Positions 9,209-22,701 of a stretch of DNA of 64,000 nucleotides are shown piece by piece. Each line of letters opens with the position of its first letter. The stretch's first letter is position 1. The notes beneath the pieces were generated by a model. It saw only the letters and a list, made by a program, of their open reading frames with translations. It was not told the DNA's origin and searched no databases. The position numbers and the translations under genes are program-made. This DNA is from Cyclaneusma minus. Lineage: Eukaryota > Ascomycota > Leotiomycetes > Marthamycetales > Marthamycetaceae. The stretch is taken from contig JAKZHN010000036.1 in NCBI GenBank assembly GCA_037179335.1, positions 248,001-312,000 on the forward strand. The letters run 5' to 3'.

Positions 9209-9824
9209 TACGGCGAAACCCTCCGGTACCCCCCAATCGAAAATTTTAACCTTTAATATATAGCTTAATAATTGATATAATTTAAATTTGAAATATAATT
9301 TAAACACAATATCTATTTTACAATAAAGAATTTAAATAAGGCATAATTTATCACTAGCGTCAATTTATATTAACTTTCGAAATCTGGTGTTTTTTCCCTT
9401 TAGAATTTAACTACCCCTTAAAAATCGGTATTTTTATCAATTAAAAAATACATTGAATAATGCATTTTTATAAAACTATATATACAAAATTTAAATTAAA
9501 TTGATCGAACTTTTAATATTTGAGATCAAATTTCAAAAATATTTAAAATTGGCCAAAATATAATAGCATTTATTAAAGCAAAATTAGGCAAATTACTAGT
9601 TTAACGTTTTTAGAAATATAATATCCTTTAAATACGAAAGTTAATTGCAGCCCTATTAGTTTTAAAAATAATTTAATTCTGACTTTGGATTTCTTTTATT
9701 GGGTTTAAATTAGCGATAGAAAATATTATTTTAATTAATATAAAAGCTGCGTAGGTATAAAAGGTTAAAAATATAATTAATGGTATTAGAAAACTAAAAG
9801 TGCTGGAGTTAAATGGCTTTAAAT

Positions 9825-10570
9825 TGCGCGAAATTAATTTAATTGCAGCGCTATTACTTTTAAAAATAATTGAATTTTGATTTTGGAATTTTTTTCGCTA
9901 GGTTTAAATTAGCAGTAAAAATATTATTTTAATTGATATAAAGGTTGCGTGGGTATAAAAAATAAAAAATGCTGAAAAGCGCTAGGCAGCGCTTGGAAAC
10001 TAAAAGCGCTGCTAGTATTATATGCTTTAGCCACCTATATTGCAATAAAAATAATTATGTCAGCGATTATAATAGCTTAATTAATTAAGAAAATTAATTT
10101 CCAAAAATCAAAATTCGATTATTTTTAAAATTAATGGAATTTAAATAAAATTAAATTTACAGCCTGGTTTAGCGCTCTCCAGCGCTTTTAGCTTTCCAAT
10201 GCTTTTCAGCATTAATTTTATTAAAATTCCATTATTTTTAAAAATAATTAAATTCTGATTTTTATAAATTGATTTTCTTAATTAATTTAGCTATTATAAT
10301 CTTTTAAATAATTAATTTTATTGCATTGTAAATAGCTAAAGCATAAGGCATTTTTAAGCGCTTTTTAGCGCTCTTTAGCGCTCCCTAGCGCCCTTAGCGC
10401 CTTTAGCGCCTTTAACGCCCCCCAGCACCTTCGAGTTTTTATAGCCATGCAGCCTTTATTTTAATTGAAATAATACTTTCTATTGCTAATTTGGACCCAG
10501 CGAAAAGGAATTTGAAATCAAAATTAAATTATTTTTAAAATTGGTGGCGCTGCAGTTAATTTTTTATTTC
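9825..10570. repeat. Long imperfect inverted repeat
   Basis: Left arm 9825-10152 and right arm 10211-10570 pair over more than 300 bp around a 58-bp loop. Paired landmarks are TATGCTTTAGCC with its complement in TAAATAGCTAAAGCATAAGG, TATAATAGCTTAATTAATTA with TAATTAATTTAGCTATTATA, and AATTGCAGCGC with GGCGCTGCAGTT. Clusters of AGCGCT lie in both arms. A further partial copy of the left arm's outer part is tandemly present at 9641-9838 (period about 198 bp). Confidence 0.65.
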
Positions 10571-10777
10571 GGGGATAGCGTAATCCCAAACTATAATTTG
10601 GCTATATTTGCTTTAAATAAACGCTGCTATATTTTTATTAATTTTAAACTTTTTTTATTTTTATTTTGAATTTGATTAAATTGGCCAATTTAAAATTAGA
10701 TTATATATATATATATATTTATAAAATTAGCATTATTTAATATAAATTTTAATTGGCAAAAATAATTATTATTATAT

Positions 10778-11003
10778 TATTACACGGGGCCGAGAAGGGC
10801 GCCTTGCGAATACCTTATAAAGCACATGCGTTAAAAATTCATAGAAAATAAGCATTATTTATTAGAAAAATTAAGCGAGGCTTTTAATATATAATATTTA
10901 AATATTGCTATTTTTATTTAAAAAAAACAGCGGCTATTTTTTATAATTAAAGAATATATATAATATATTTTTATTTACCAATTTATTTTTAATTGTTATA
11001 ATA
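10778..11003 (+). repeat. Gypsy 1 5' LTR
   Basis: 226 bp. It starts TATTACACGGGGC (RIP form of TGTCACACGGGGC) and ends TTGTTATAATA. Its complement is found at 36753-36978 and 44554-44778. Confidence 0.75.
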
Positions 11004-13570
11004 AAATAGCCGCTTTTATTTTAAAAAATAATAATTTAGTAAAATAATAATTATTAAATTTGCCAATTGCAAATTCGGCAATAATTTTATTTATAGAAAT
11101 TTTATTAAAGATTTTAAAAATCAATTTCGCTTCATTTAAAAAAAATATTAATAATAATACTAATAGAATTTGTGCGCCAAATTAGAAAATTGTGTTTAAT
11201 AAAGGCAATAATGCATTTATTAATAATACTAATAAAAACGCTGCTAATATTAATAATTAAAAATGATTTAATAGTTTTTTTGCTTTAAATTAAAAATTAT
11301 TTAATGGTTTTTTTTAATGGAATAATTAATTCGCCAATATAAATTAATTTGGATAAATTTTAATCAAAAATGCAAGCATGCCGCGCAAAAGCAAAGCCAA
11401 TTAAACTTTTGCTTTTATTTCTAATTTAACCCAAGATTAAGCCAATTTAAATTCCAATAATTTTGCAGCTATTTAGCAAATTATTTAGAAATTTAAAGCT
11501 AAGAAAAAAATTGCACAATTGAAAATTGAAATTGCGATTTTTATTTATAAATATAATTTATTGAATTTATATTCCAATAATAAATAATTAGCTATTAAAA
11601 AATCTTATATATTTAAAAATTTCTATATATTAAATATTAAGCTGTATTATATATATTATATATATATATATTATAAATAATTTAATTATTTGCAAAATTA
11701 TTTTAATATATAACTCTTTTTTTTTAAAAGAAATTGTATTTATTACGCTTTAATTGCATTTAAAAACTATATATATATTATATAATAATATTATTAAATA
11801 AATTAAAATTAAAAGTTTTTTTATAAAAGAAATTTAAAAATTTAATATTAAATATAATAAATACAAAGCAATAATATATATTATATATAGCAAATTAATT
11901 TGCTAAAAAAGCTTAGAAAAGAATAATCTAATTAAAAAAAATTATTGCAAAATGGAAAATTTGCTTTCTTATATAAAAAATACATTTTTTAATATTTTTT
12001 AATAATTAATTTATTCTTAAATCTTGCAATAATATTAAATAAAGTTTAATTTTTTGATAAAGCAATTAATTACAAAGTAATATATAATATATATTTAATA
12101 TAACCGGAAATATTTAATATATAAAAAAAATCTGATTTAAAATTTAAAATATATTTAATATAAATAATTTAAAAAAGCATTGTAAAATTTATATAAAATT
12201 TTAAATAATAATACAGCAATTTAATATTAGCCCAATTGCAAAAATAAAAATAAGAACAAAATTAAAAAAAAGCCAGCAATACAATTAAAATTAATACCGG
12301 TTTTTTTTATGCTTTAATTATAATACTAATAATTATAATTTATTTAATTACATTTATAGAAAAAAATTTAAATACAAGGCCCACGAATGCAAATAAGTTA
12401 ATAATAAAGCATATATTTTAAATAGCAATAGTAAAGGAGAAAAAGGTTAATTATATAAAAATAGCTTCAATTACAATTAAATTTATAATAATTATAATTA
12501 AAAAAAATATAATTAATGTTTTTTTGCAAAGATTGCAAATAAATTTTTTTAATTTTATAAATTATAAATATAAATATAATAATTAAAAAAAATTGCTAAT
12601 AATTTTTTAACTTTTTAATTTTTTAAAGGGCAAAAGCATATAATAATTAATTGCTTAATTGCGATTAATATTTAAAATATAGTTTTTATTTTCGCTTTTA
12701 TTAATAATAAATTAAATAAAAATCTTATATTATTAATATTTGCAAAAACAATATATATATAATATTTATAAATTTGATTTTTTAATGAAATTAAAATAAA
12801 TATTAAATAATATTATAAATTTTTTTATAAATTTTTTTAATAACAAAAATAATATAAAAGCTCAGAATATTAAAATATATAAAATATTTGCATATTTATA
12901 TAATTTGCTTTTAAATATGCTTTGGCTTAAATAAATAAAGAATAAATATTATAATTGGGCTAAAGCCAATTTTATTTATAAATACCAAATTAAATATAAA
13001 ATTATTATTTAAAACAAATTAAATAAATTAAAAAAGCTAAATATAATAATATATGCTTTAAATATAATAAATAAAAGATTATTATACATAAAGTATTTTA
13101 TAAATAGAAATTGAAAATATAATATTAAATTATACAAAATATCATTTAGCAAAATAAATAGAAATCCTATTATATATATATTAGGCAAAATATCAAAATT
13201 TTGGTAAAATACAATTGGATTTTAATATAGTTTTAAAGCTGTAAATTTCTAAATATTAAAAATATTTGCAAAAACTATATAGCAAAATTAAAATTAATGT
13301 AAAAAATTAAAATGTAAAAAATTAAAAAATTAAAATTACTTTAATAATATTTGTAAGATAAAAAAGCATTAATACATTATCTATATATTTTAATTAGAAT
13401 TATATTATAAAAATTAAAATAAATCCATTTTATTAATTTATTTATAAATTATTTATAAATTAATTAATTAAGCTATTTTTTTTAAATAATATATTAATAA
13501 AAAACTAAATTTGTAAATCAAAAAGCCTAGAAAGAATTCTTATATTATTTATATTAAAACAAAACAATAG

Positions 13571-13960
13571 CTTGCATTTATATATTAATTATAGGAAATT
13601 AGATAATATTATTATTAAAAATTTCTATTTATTGTTTTTAATTAATAAATTTCTAACTAAATTAAAAAAAGCCGAAACTTTTATTAAGTTAAATTTTAAA
13701 GATATATATTATAAAATATATATATGAAAGAAAAATAAATAAAAGACAACATTTTGCATAAAATATAGCTATTTTGAATATTAAATAATATTATCTAAAT
13801 TGGCAAATGCATTAGCTATATTTTAAATTTATATAAATATAATATTTAGGGAATTTTTAAACATTATTATAATAATTTATTTTCTTTTTTTTGGCAAATA
13901 TAATAAATATATAAAAACTATATTAAAAAATTATTTTTTTATAAAAAAAAAGCAAATGCA
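13571..13960 (+). pseudogene. Reverse transcriptase remnant, Gypsy 1
   Basis: It reads YINYRKLDNIIIKN, NKFLTKLKKAETFIKLNF and KDIYYKI, with stops replacing Gln, Trp or Arg codons further on. It corresponds to the palm region of Ty3/Gypsy reverse transcriptase upstream of the YLDD box. No intact domain is present. Confidence 0.7.
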
Positions 13961-16900
13961 AATTTAAAATAAATAAAATTTTATTTTTAAATTATATATA
14001 TATATATATATATAAAGCCGGAAAAAATACGCATTATTTAAAAATAATTTATATTATTTAAAAATAATTTATATTAATTATATATATAAAATTGCAATTA
14101 TTTTTAAAATAAGCCAATTTTTATAAATAATCTATTTTAAAATATAATAAAATTATACTGCTTATAATTAATTTATTTATTAATAGCGTAAATATTAAAA
14201 AAAATCATATTTAAATAGCTTTTAAAAATGCAAAAGGCTTTTTAGCGTATTAAAAATAAATTTGCAAATAAGCCAATAAGCCAATATTTTAATTTTATAA
14301 AATATTTATAAATTATATATAATAGTTTTAAATTTGTAATATTAGGAATTTTAAAGCAATTTAAAAATCTAAATAATTTAATGCAATATTATTAATATCT
14401 AATACCCTTTTAATTTTATAAATTAATAAATATAAAATTAATAAATTGAATATATAATATTAGATTGCTTATAATTATAGAATTTCTTTAGCGCTAAAAA
14501 TAATATATTAAAAATACGCATTATAAAATTTAAAAATTTAAAAATTATAATAATTTGCGCTATTTTATAAATATAAAACAAATTTGATAAATATTAAATA
14601 AATTAAATTAAAAATTTAAAGATTTAAAAATTTAAAAATAAATACATTGAAAAAATTAAAAACCCCGCTAATGTTTTGTTTTATAAATTAAAATATAAAA
14701 AAGCAATAAAAACTATTTAAGCAAAAATATTAAAAAAAATCTATTAATATTGCAATAAAGATCTTGCTATTTATTTAATTCTATACTAAATATATAATTT
14801 TTAAAACATATAGCTGCTTTTGCAAATACGGCAATTGCATTTTAATTAAAATTATTAAACCGGAAAACTAATATTGCATGCTTTATATATATATTATAAA
14901 TACAAATTGTTAAAGAAAAAAATATATTTTATTTAAATTATAAAAGTTTAAAAATCGAAATAATTAAAATTATTTTTATAATTATTTTTAAAATTTAAAA
15001 GAATAATACATATATATATAATAAATATATAAAATTAATTTATATTATATAAAAATAATATATTATATAAAAAAAGCAAATTATACATTTTTATAGCAAA
15101 TATATTATATAAGAAAGTTTTATATATTTATTATAATAGCAAATTAGCAAGCTATTTTAAAATAAAATAAATATTAATATTAATTTATAGCAAATATAAT
15201 TAGCCAAATATAAAAGCAAAAATATAAAATTATATATATAATTGCTATATTTGCTAATAAAATAAAATCCGCTAATATATATTTTATAATTAGCTATAAT
15301 TTTTGCTTTTAGCTAATAAATTATACATTTGCTAAAATTATAATATATAAATAAAATATGTAATGCTATTTTAATAATAATAAATTATTATATTAAAATT
15401 ATATTTTAATAAAGATTTTTATTTTATAAAACTTTTTAAAATTATTATATTTAATTATAATTTTATATTTACTAATATATTATAAAAAAATGTTATAAAT
15501 TTTATATAATATATAAATATAATATTATATTATATTTTTAAATAAATAAGCAAATAAATTAAATAAACTAAATTTTAAAAATTTATATATAATATTATTG
15601 CAATAATAAAAACATAAATTAGGCAATTTAATTGGCTATAATAAAATTTATTGATAATAATACAATTTTTTTTATAATATATAAATATTATTTGCAAATT
15701 AATATTAATCTTTTTATATAATTTATAAAAAACATACTTGATATAAAAAAGCAAAAAAATTATATATAATAAATATACGCTATTATGAAAAATAAAAAAA
15801 TGCTATTAATAAATATATAAAAGAATATATAAAAGAATATAAAATTTTAAATTTTAATAAAAGAAATTAATTTTATTCATTTCTTAAAAATATATATTTT
15901 AAAATTAAAAAGCCGATTTTTTTATTTTTATTTTTTTTTATTAAAAATATAAAAACCTAAATTTATTATTTAAAATTTCCATTTGAATTTTAATTGAAAA
16001 AATTACATAATATCTTTTATATTAGCTTTTTAAAATTTGCTGAGGTATTTTAAAATAATATATATAAATTATATTTTGCAAAATTTTCAATTTTTAAAAA
16101 TAACCAGAATTAAAACTTAAAAAAGTATAATATATTGGAAAAATTAAAACAATTAATTTATATTTTATATATATTGGAAAAATTAAAGCCAAAATTGGAA
16201 TTAAATATTGAATTAAAAAACTTTAAAAAGATTATAATAATTTTAAGCATATTATAAAAAAAGCGGAAACTTTTTTTAAAAAAAATTAAAAAGCCAATTT
16301 AAATTTTATATTTAAATAGAAAGTATTTAATTATATATAATAGCAAGCAAAAGCAAAAATAAAAATATTTAATATATATATATATATTTATATTTTAAAT
16401 TAAATTAAATTAAATTATATTTTATCAAAAACTTAAATTGAAAAATTGAAAATCAAGCAATAAATTTAATTTAATTAAAAACTATAAAATACGCAAATAA
16501 AAACTATAAATATTATATAGAAATAAATCCGATTAGCAAAATTAAAAAGCCCGCAATATTTTTAAATTCCAATTCGCGTAAATTAAATTTATAATTTCTA
16601 TATTTTATATTATATTATTAGGAGTTTAAGTTTATTTTATATTAAATAGAGTATTATTAAATACATAATTAAAATTAAAATTTATTTATATTTTAGTTAA
16701 ATATATATAAAAAAAGCAGAAAATAGATTTATTAAACAGTATTAAATATTAATTATTATATATATTAAAATAGAAAATTTTACCAATAATTTTAATTAAA
16801 ATTATTATTGCAATTAGAGTATTTTTAAAAATATTGCGCATATTATATTTTTAAAAGATATAAAATTTAAAGCGGAAAAAGCCTTAATAGCTTTTATACT

Positions 16901-18085
16901 TTTTTTTGATTAAATTAATTTATTATTATAATTGGCGTATTGGTTTTTAAAAAAAACTTGGATTGTAATATAGCAATAGCAATAATAATAAAGTATAAAA
17001 ATATTATAAATTATATTAAAAAAGAGATTTAAGCAATAAAAATTTACAAAATAAAAAAAAATAAAATAAAAAAAAGCAAGATATAAATTTACTATGCAAT
17101 AAAAAGGCTTATAGCTATTGCAATAATAATTGCATTTGAAATTATTTGCAATTTAATTATAAATATTAAAAATATTGCAATTTTCTTTTTGCAAAGAAAT
17201 TTTATATATATTAAATACAAATACAAATTTAAAGCGCAAAAAAGCTTTTAATAAAAGCGCAATTTAAATTTTGCAGCGGAATCGCAAATTTAGCATTGCT
17301 ATTATTATACTTATAATTAAAACCTTTATTGCGCAAGATTTAAATATTATTAATAAAGCTTTAAAATTTGCGGGAAAAAATATTATTGAAGGCTATATAA
17401 TATTAAAATTAAAAAAAAACCACCAATTTTTAATAAAAATGCATATATTAAAAAATCTATATAAAGGCAATAATAAAAACAAATCTAATAAAAATAAAAA
17501 ACTCTGCTTTATATAAATAAAAGTTTTAGTAAAATCCGATATATTTGCTAAAAAAATGCTAAAAAAGTTAAAAAAGAATTTAAAATTAAAAACACAATTA
17601 AAAATTAATATACTATTATTGCAAAAAAAGCATAATACGCATATAAAAAAAAGCAGAAAATTAAAAAAATTCTAAAATTAATTATTTAAAATAAGCCGCT
17701 GCTATATTAATTTTCCGGCATTTGTAAAAAAAGCACGCGCAAAAATTAATATAATATATGCAAGCTAATAAAAATAATAAAATCCCAATAAATTTTAATA
17801 TAAAAAAGAAAAAGAAAAATAATAAAAATAATTGAATAAAAACCTAAAACTAATCCAATAATAAATAGCGCAAGCTATATATTAAAATTAAAGATTTTAA
17901 AGATTAAGCAATAATAAATTTAAAAATAATTATTAATAATAGCAAATTAATAAAGCCTATTAATTTATACAATTAAAATAAAAAGCCAAAATTAATAATT
18001 AAAGCCCAAATATTAAATTATTAAAAATCGAGAATCCGTATTTAAAAGCCTTAAAACCCGGAATTATAAAAAGGGAAATAATTAT

Positions 18086-18309
18086 TATATATAATTAATA
18101 AAAAAACGCTTTGCAAATATTCTATAATATATATATATTAAAAATGCATAAAAAATAAGCATTGCTTATTAAAAAAGCTAAGCAAGGCTTTTAATATATA
18201 ATATTTAAATACTGCTATTTTTATTTAAAAAAAGCAGCGGCTATTTTTATAGCTAAAAAATACGTATAACGCACCTTTATTTGCCAATTTATTTTTAACC
18301 ATTATAATA
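18086..18309 (+). repeat. Gypsy 1 3' LTR
   Basis: About 224 bp, more strongly AT-converted than the 5' LTR. It is alignable through ATGCATAAAAAATAAGCATT, GCTAAGCAAGGCTTTTAATA and GCAGCGGCTATTTTTATAGC. It ends ACCATTATAATA. Confidence 0.7.
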
Positions 18310-18531
18310 TATATTCCCCAAGCGTTTAAAACCCTATATTTTAAAAATTAATATAAATTTATACTAATGATAAATTATATAATTTGGTTTTAATAGAGTG
18401 GACAATTTTCTATTTAAATTGTATTTTGGCATTAAATAATATAGCTTTATAGCTATAAAATAAAAGGTCGAAATTCGGGGGGTACGGTAGTCTTTTTTTT
18501 CGGTCGGGGGGTACCGGAGGGTTTCGCCGTA

Positions 18532-21500
18532 TTTTTTATCCTTTGAAGCATTTTAAAATACAAAATTTTTATTAAATATAATAGCTATTGGTTTCTATTC
18601 GGGGAATAAGGTCACGTGCACGTAAATATTCTAGTATATTATTAATTATAATTAAAAAGAAATAGCGCTAGCGCATGGGAATAAAGGTATTCCCAGCCTT
18701 GGCGCTAATATTTTTATAACCTTTGGCGCTTATTAATGCACGCGCCACTAAATGGTCCGTGCCCTAAATAAATGCCTATAGCTAAATATACCAAAAATTG
18801 ATATTTAATTTTTTTTTAAAAAAAAAGTCCGCTAATATAAAAGCTTTTTATATTTTTCCTAATGATTTTTTTATATAATAGACTTTTTATTTCTTTTTTG
18901 TTTTTGTTTTTATTTCTATTAAACGGTTTATTTACTTTTTAACCTTAATCTTAATTTTATTTATAAAAACAAATGTTTTTAAAATTTTATTGGAAATTGC
19001 CTTAATTATAAAATCGGCTAAATTATCGTTTTTATAATTTTATTTTATTTTTTGAAATTCCTGTTTTTTATAGCTTTATTTTAAATATAAAATATCCATT
19101 ATCAGTCTTTTTTTATAATAGTGCCAAGCTTTATTAAGCATTTATAAAAAATAAATAAATTTATATAAAAAATAAATAAATTTATGTAAATAATAAATAA
19201 TTTTAAATAAAAGATAATTAAAACACTTTTAACTCCAAATTCTTAGGCTATTATATTAAAAATAATAAATATTGCAATAGCTGTATTAGTTTTTTAAACT
19301 ATGGCTAAAATTTCTAAAACTAAAATACTTTTTGTGTTTTTTTTTAATTTAATAAATAACTAATAAAACAATTGCCAATTATAATAAATTGCCCAGCTTT
19401 TATAAAATTCTTTTTATTTGCAAGCATAATAATATAATTAGTTTAGCTATTTAAATTTTTATTATTTGAAAATAAGCCGTTTATAAAAATAAACAGCTTT
19501 ATAATATTTATATCCAAAGGCAGGGAAATCAAGCCTTTATTTAAATTATTTATATATTAATCAAATTGTTTATTTAAACCTTTAATATTTTTTTAATAAA
19601 ATCCTAATATTAAACAGTAATTAAAAAACAAAAAGCGCTTTTTAATTATACAGTTAAATTAATATAGCCATTTTTGGCCCGCTGCTATATATATTGGGTT
19701 TTTATATTTGGAGCTTTTAAATTTTTAAATTTAATTTTTAGTTTTTAATATTTTTAAATTTGAAAATAATATAGTTATTAAAAATAAATGAAATATTTTT
19801 AATTAATTTTATTTTAAGCTTGGCTTTAAATTTGGCCTTTTCCAATTTCCTTTATTCCTTATTTAATTATATTTTGCGGGCCAAAACCAAAATATTATTT
19901 ATTCAAAATCCTACAAAAGCAAATAGTTTTAATTTTTTTTAGGATAAAAAAATAGAAATTAAAAATAGAAATTTTTAAGTCTAATTTTTCAATATAATAT
20001 TTAAAATAAATAATATGTTAATATAAATTTAATTCCGCTATTTTATACAAAAATTTAAAAACCATTATAATAATGCCAAAAGGATATTTGCCTTTTATGT
20101 TTTTGGATAATTAATAATACAATTTTTTAAATAATTTATTTTTAGCGTAAAAATAAATTTGTATAATATTTTTAAAAATAAAATTTATATTATCCCAAAA
20201 AAATAACAAATAATGCCGGGGCTAAAATAATGCGCTAGTTGATTTTTTAAATTATAAATAATTAAATCAAAATAGTATTTTTTTACCATTATTATAATTT
20301 TAAACAATTAATTTTATCTTTTTATAAAAAATCGGGATTTTTTGCCTTTAAGTTTTCTTACTATTTTGCTATTAAATATCCGGCCTTTTTAAATATCCTT
20401 ATTATATATCTAAAATTTAAAAATACCTATTTTAAATAATCCTTTGAATTTTGCTTGGTTTAAGGGTTTAAAAGATTTGCCAAATATAATAATCTTGCTT
20501 TTTTAATACAATTAAAAGGCCAAAGCTATGTTAATTTTCTTTTTTGAAAAAAGAAAAATTATATAAATTATAAAATTATTCAATATAATATAATTTAAGT
20601 AATATTGTAAATTCTTTTTAAAAAACTGCATATAAAATAATAGTATTTAAAAAAGCCTTTCAATTATTATTTTATTATTCTTATTTTAAAAAAATCTTAA
20701 TCATTCAATTTCTTATTTAATAGCCTGGAATTTAAAAAGCGGCCTTTTCTTTCAATATTTTTGGAATTAATAAATTTAGCAATAAATAAATTTTTGGTCG
20801 GATTTTTTTTAATATTTGGTGCTTTTAAAATTGCCGGGTATAATATTGCTAAAATTAGCCTTTTTTCTATAAAAGAATTTGAATTATTTTTAGACTTTTT
20901 TTGAAAAAGTCAAAATTATGCTTTCTTGGCTTGCCAAAATTAATTAAATATATTAATTCCCATTTTAAACTATTTTCCAATTTAAAAAAAATATATAGAA
21001 ATATTTTTAAATTTAGCAGCTTCATAAAATATATCCAAAATTACAATTTTATCCTTAATATTAATTACTTTATAAAAGACAGTTTTTTTAAAAAAATTAG
21101 AATTTTAAAACCAAATAAAAATTGCTTAATATTAAATACATTTGGTCTATTCCTTATTTTAAAAATTTAAATAATTATTTCCTTCGCGTAAATTTTTTTA
21201 ACTTTTTTAATGGCCTTTTAAATAGCCTTAAAGCAATATAGTATAAAGGGAAAGAAAAATAATATTAATATTAATTTGGGGTAAATTCCAAATATCAGCA
21301 ATATAAAACTCAAGCCGTTTAGGCCAATTGTATTATTTATAGCTTTTATAATTATTTGCAATACAATTTCCCTAAATAATCTAAATAAAAACCCACGTAT
21401 AATATTAAACGCGTATTTAAATACTATATAATAACGTTTATTTTTTCCAATATTATAATATGCTTTAATAAATATTAAGCGAATTTAAATATCCAAAAAA

Positions 21501-22498
21501 TCGGCTTTTTATTTAAATTTATTTTAAAATTTAATTTTAGCATTCATTACTACACTAGCATAATTAGCCAGCGTGGCCCGTACGCTACCCTATTTTTAAC
21601 CATGACTATTATAGCTATTTATAGCCTTAAGCTATCACGCTAAGCTATGGGTATATTTATGCTTTGCTAAGGATTTTTTTATAGAAAAGATTCAATTATA
21701 AATATATTTGTTATTTGCTAGCTTCGTTATTTATTTTTTAAATAATTACTTTATTCTATTTTTTTAATATTAATATTAATTAGTGTTTTTTTAATTGGAA
21801 AAAAATATAAATTAGCTAGGCATTTAGCTATTAAACGGACGTTTGCTTTTGCATAAGCTTTTTGCTAAGCTTGCTGGCTGGGATAATGCCCCCGTGCTAA
21901 AATTTAAAAGATTTTCGAATAGAAAATATAAGGACTTTTGCATAGTTTTTATTTAAAGGCTGGCGGTTGGGATTTTTGTTTTATCGATTTTTTGCGTTTA
22001 CAATGCCGCTATAATTTGGGTTTTAATTTTATAGTGTTTTCTTCTAGACCGTTTTTTATTTTTGGACCGAATCGCTATTTAAAGATATTTTTTTATATTT
22101 TTATTATTTTGGTTTTTTATTAAAAATATTTGCAATTAATGGAAATAATATAAGCTTGAAAAATCTAAACGCTAATAGTAATAAAATGCTTTTATTGCTA
22201 GTGCGTTTTATTTTTCGCTAAATTATTACGGTTTTTTTTAAATCGATTTAAAAATTCGACGATAAATTGCCAATTACTTTTTATTTTAGCTTTTTAATTT
22301 TTTTTTCCAAAAAGCTTTTTGCTTTTTGCAAGCTTTAATTATAGCTTCATAATTTGCTAGCCCCGGTTTTTATTTTTATTGATCGTTGTTTTTCTTCGAA
22401 AACAATAAAGGCTTTTTTATATTCTTTACTAATAAATTTTTATTTCAAGATTTTATTATTTAGCAAATTAGGAATGCTTTTCTCGATTAGCCTATTGT
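18532..22498 (-). mobile_element. Ty1/Copia retrotransposon 5, 3' portion, minus orientation
   Basis: An RNase H domain is readable on the minus strand at 18925-19505, so the element's 3' end faces left. A GC-richer island at about 18590-18800 precedes it and resembles the island at 32010-32240. It is a probable 3' LTR. The 5' portion is not resolved. Element 4 interrupts the region at 22499. A further GC-richer island at 21541-21920, carrying GCCAGCGTGGCCCGTACGC, is unassigned. Confidence 0.55.
18925..19505 (-). pseudogene. Copia RNase H remnant, element 5
   Basis: The minus-strand reading gives LFIFINGLFSNNKNLNS, NYIIMLANKKN, then KCLIKLGT and, near the end, IKLRLRLKS. These correspond to the fungal Copia pattern LFVFTDASFANNKDLSSQ, GYVIVLAD, CLVKLGT and the terminal IELEVKGW-type segment. 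The order and spacing agree with the RNase H end of Pol. Confidence 0.65.
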
Positions 22499-22701
22499 TG
22501 TCACGGTACTGACTTGCCTTAATGCCTCAAGCATGCACGTGCCCGACACGTGACCCCCGGCATCCCTTAACGCCGTAAATTTTAAAAAAAATCCTTATAA
22601 TTCCACCCGGCTAAAAAGCTTTTTTCTCCAGCTTATAATATTAATTTATATCGATCCCTGCCTGCAATTCCTGCCTGCAATTCATGCCCCGCGCCGTAAT
22701 A
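22499..22701 (+). repeat. Gypsy 4 5' LTR
   Basis: 203 bp, the least mutated LTR in the block. It starts TGTCACGGTACTGACTTGCC and ends CGCGCCGTAATA. Confidence 0.75.

Larger units (their letters stand above)
10778..18309 (+). mobile_element. Ty3/Gypsy retrotransposon 1, RIP-inactivated
   Basis: LTRs are at 10778-11003 and 18086-18309. The 5-bp flanks TATAT (10773-10777 and 18310-18314) match, although chance is possible in AT-rich DNA. Reading through RIP stops, 11440-11560 encodes a coiled Gag-like stretch (FAAI-QII-KFKAK, then KIAQLKIEIA). About 13571-13960 encodes the reverse transcriptase start YINYRKLDNIIIKN with ETFIKLNFKDIYYKI, the decayed form of the Gypsy block VDYRxLNxxTIKN...FTKLDLKxAYHxI. 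A frame from 17271 to 17516 lies between pol and the 3' LTR. The same family as element 2, opposite orientation. Confidence 0.82.
9209..18531. mobile_element. DNA element with terminal inverted repeats, split by Gypsy element 1
   Basis: The left end TA-CGGCGAAACCCTCCGGTACC (9209 on) is the reverse complement of the right end at 18505-18531. Both ends abut TA, as expected for Tc1/mariner-type target duplication. Removing Gypsy element 1 (10778-18309) leaves about 1.8 kb, the size of Fot1/pogo elements. No transposase motif survives, however, and much of the interior is a long inverted repeat. It is therefore either a decayed autonomous element with a nested insertion or a non-autonomous foldback-type element. 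Confidence 0.55.

Noticed and set aside
10685..10730. TA-rich tract as a telomere or replication-origin signal
   Set aside because: TA runs are common throughout the RIP-mutated block and carry no further origin features.
20901..21170. 89-codon plus-strand frame inside Copia element 5
   Set aside because: Phe/Leu/Ile/Lys-rich antisense frame of a minus-strand Pol relic.
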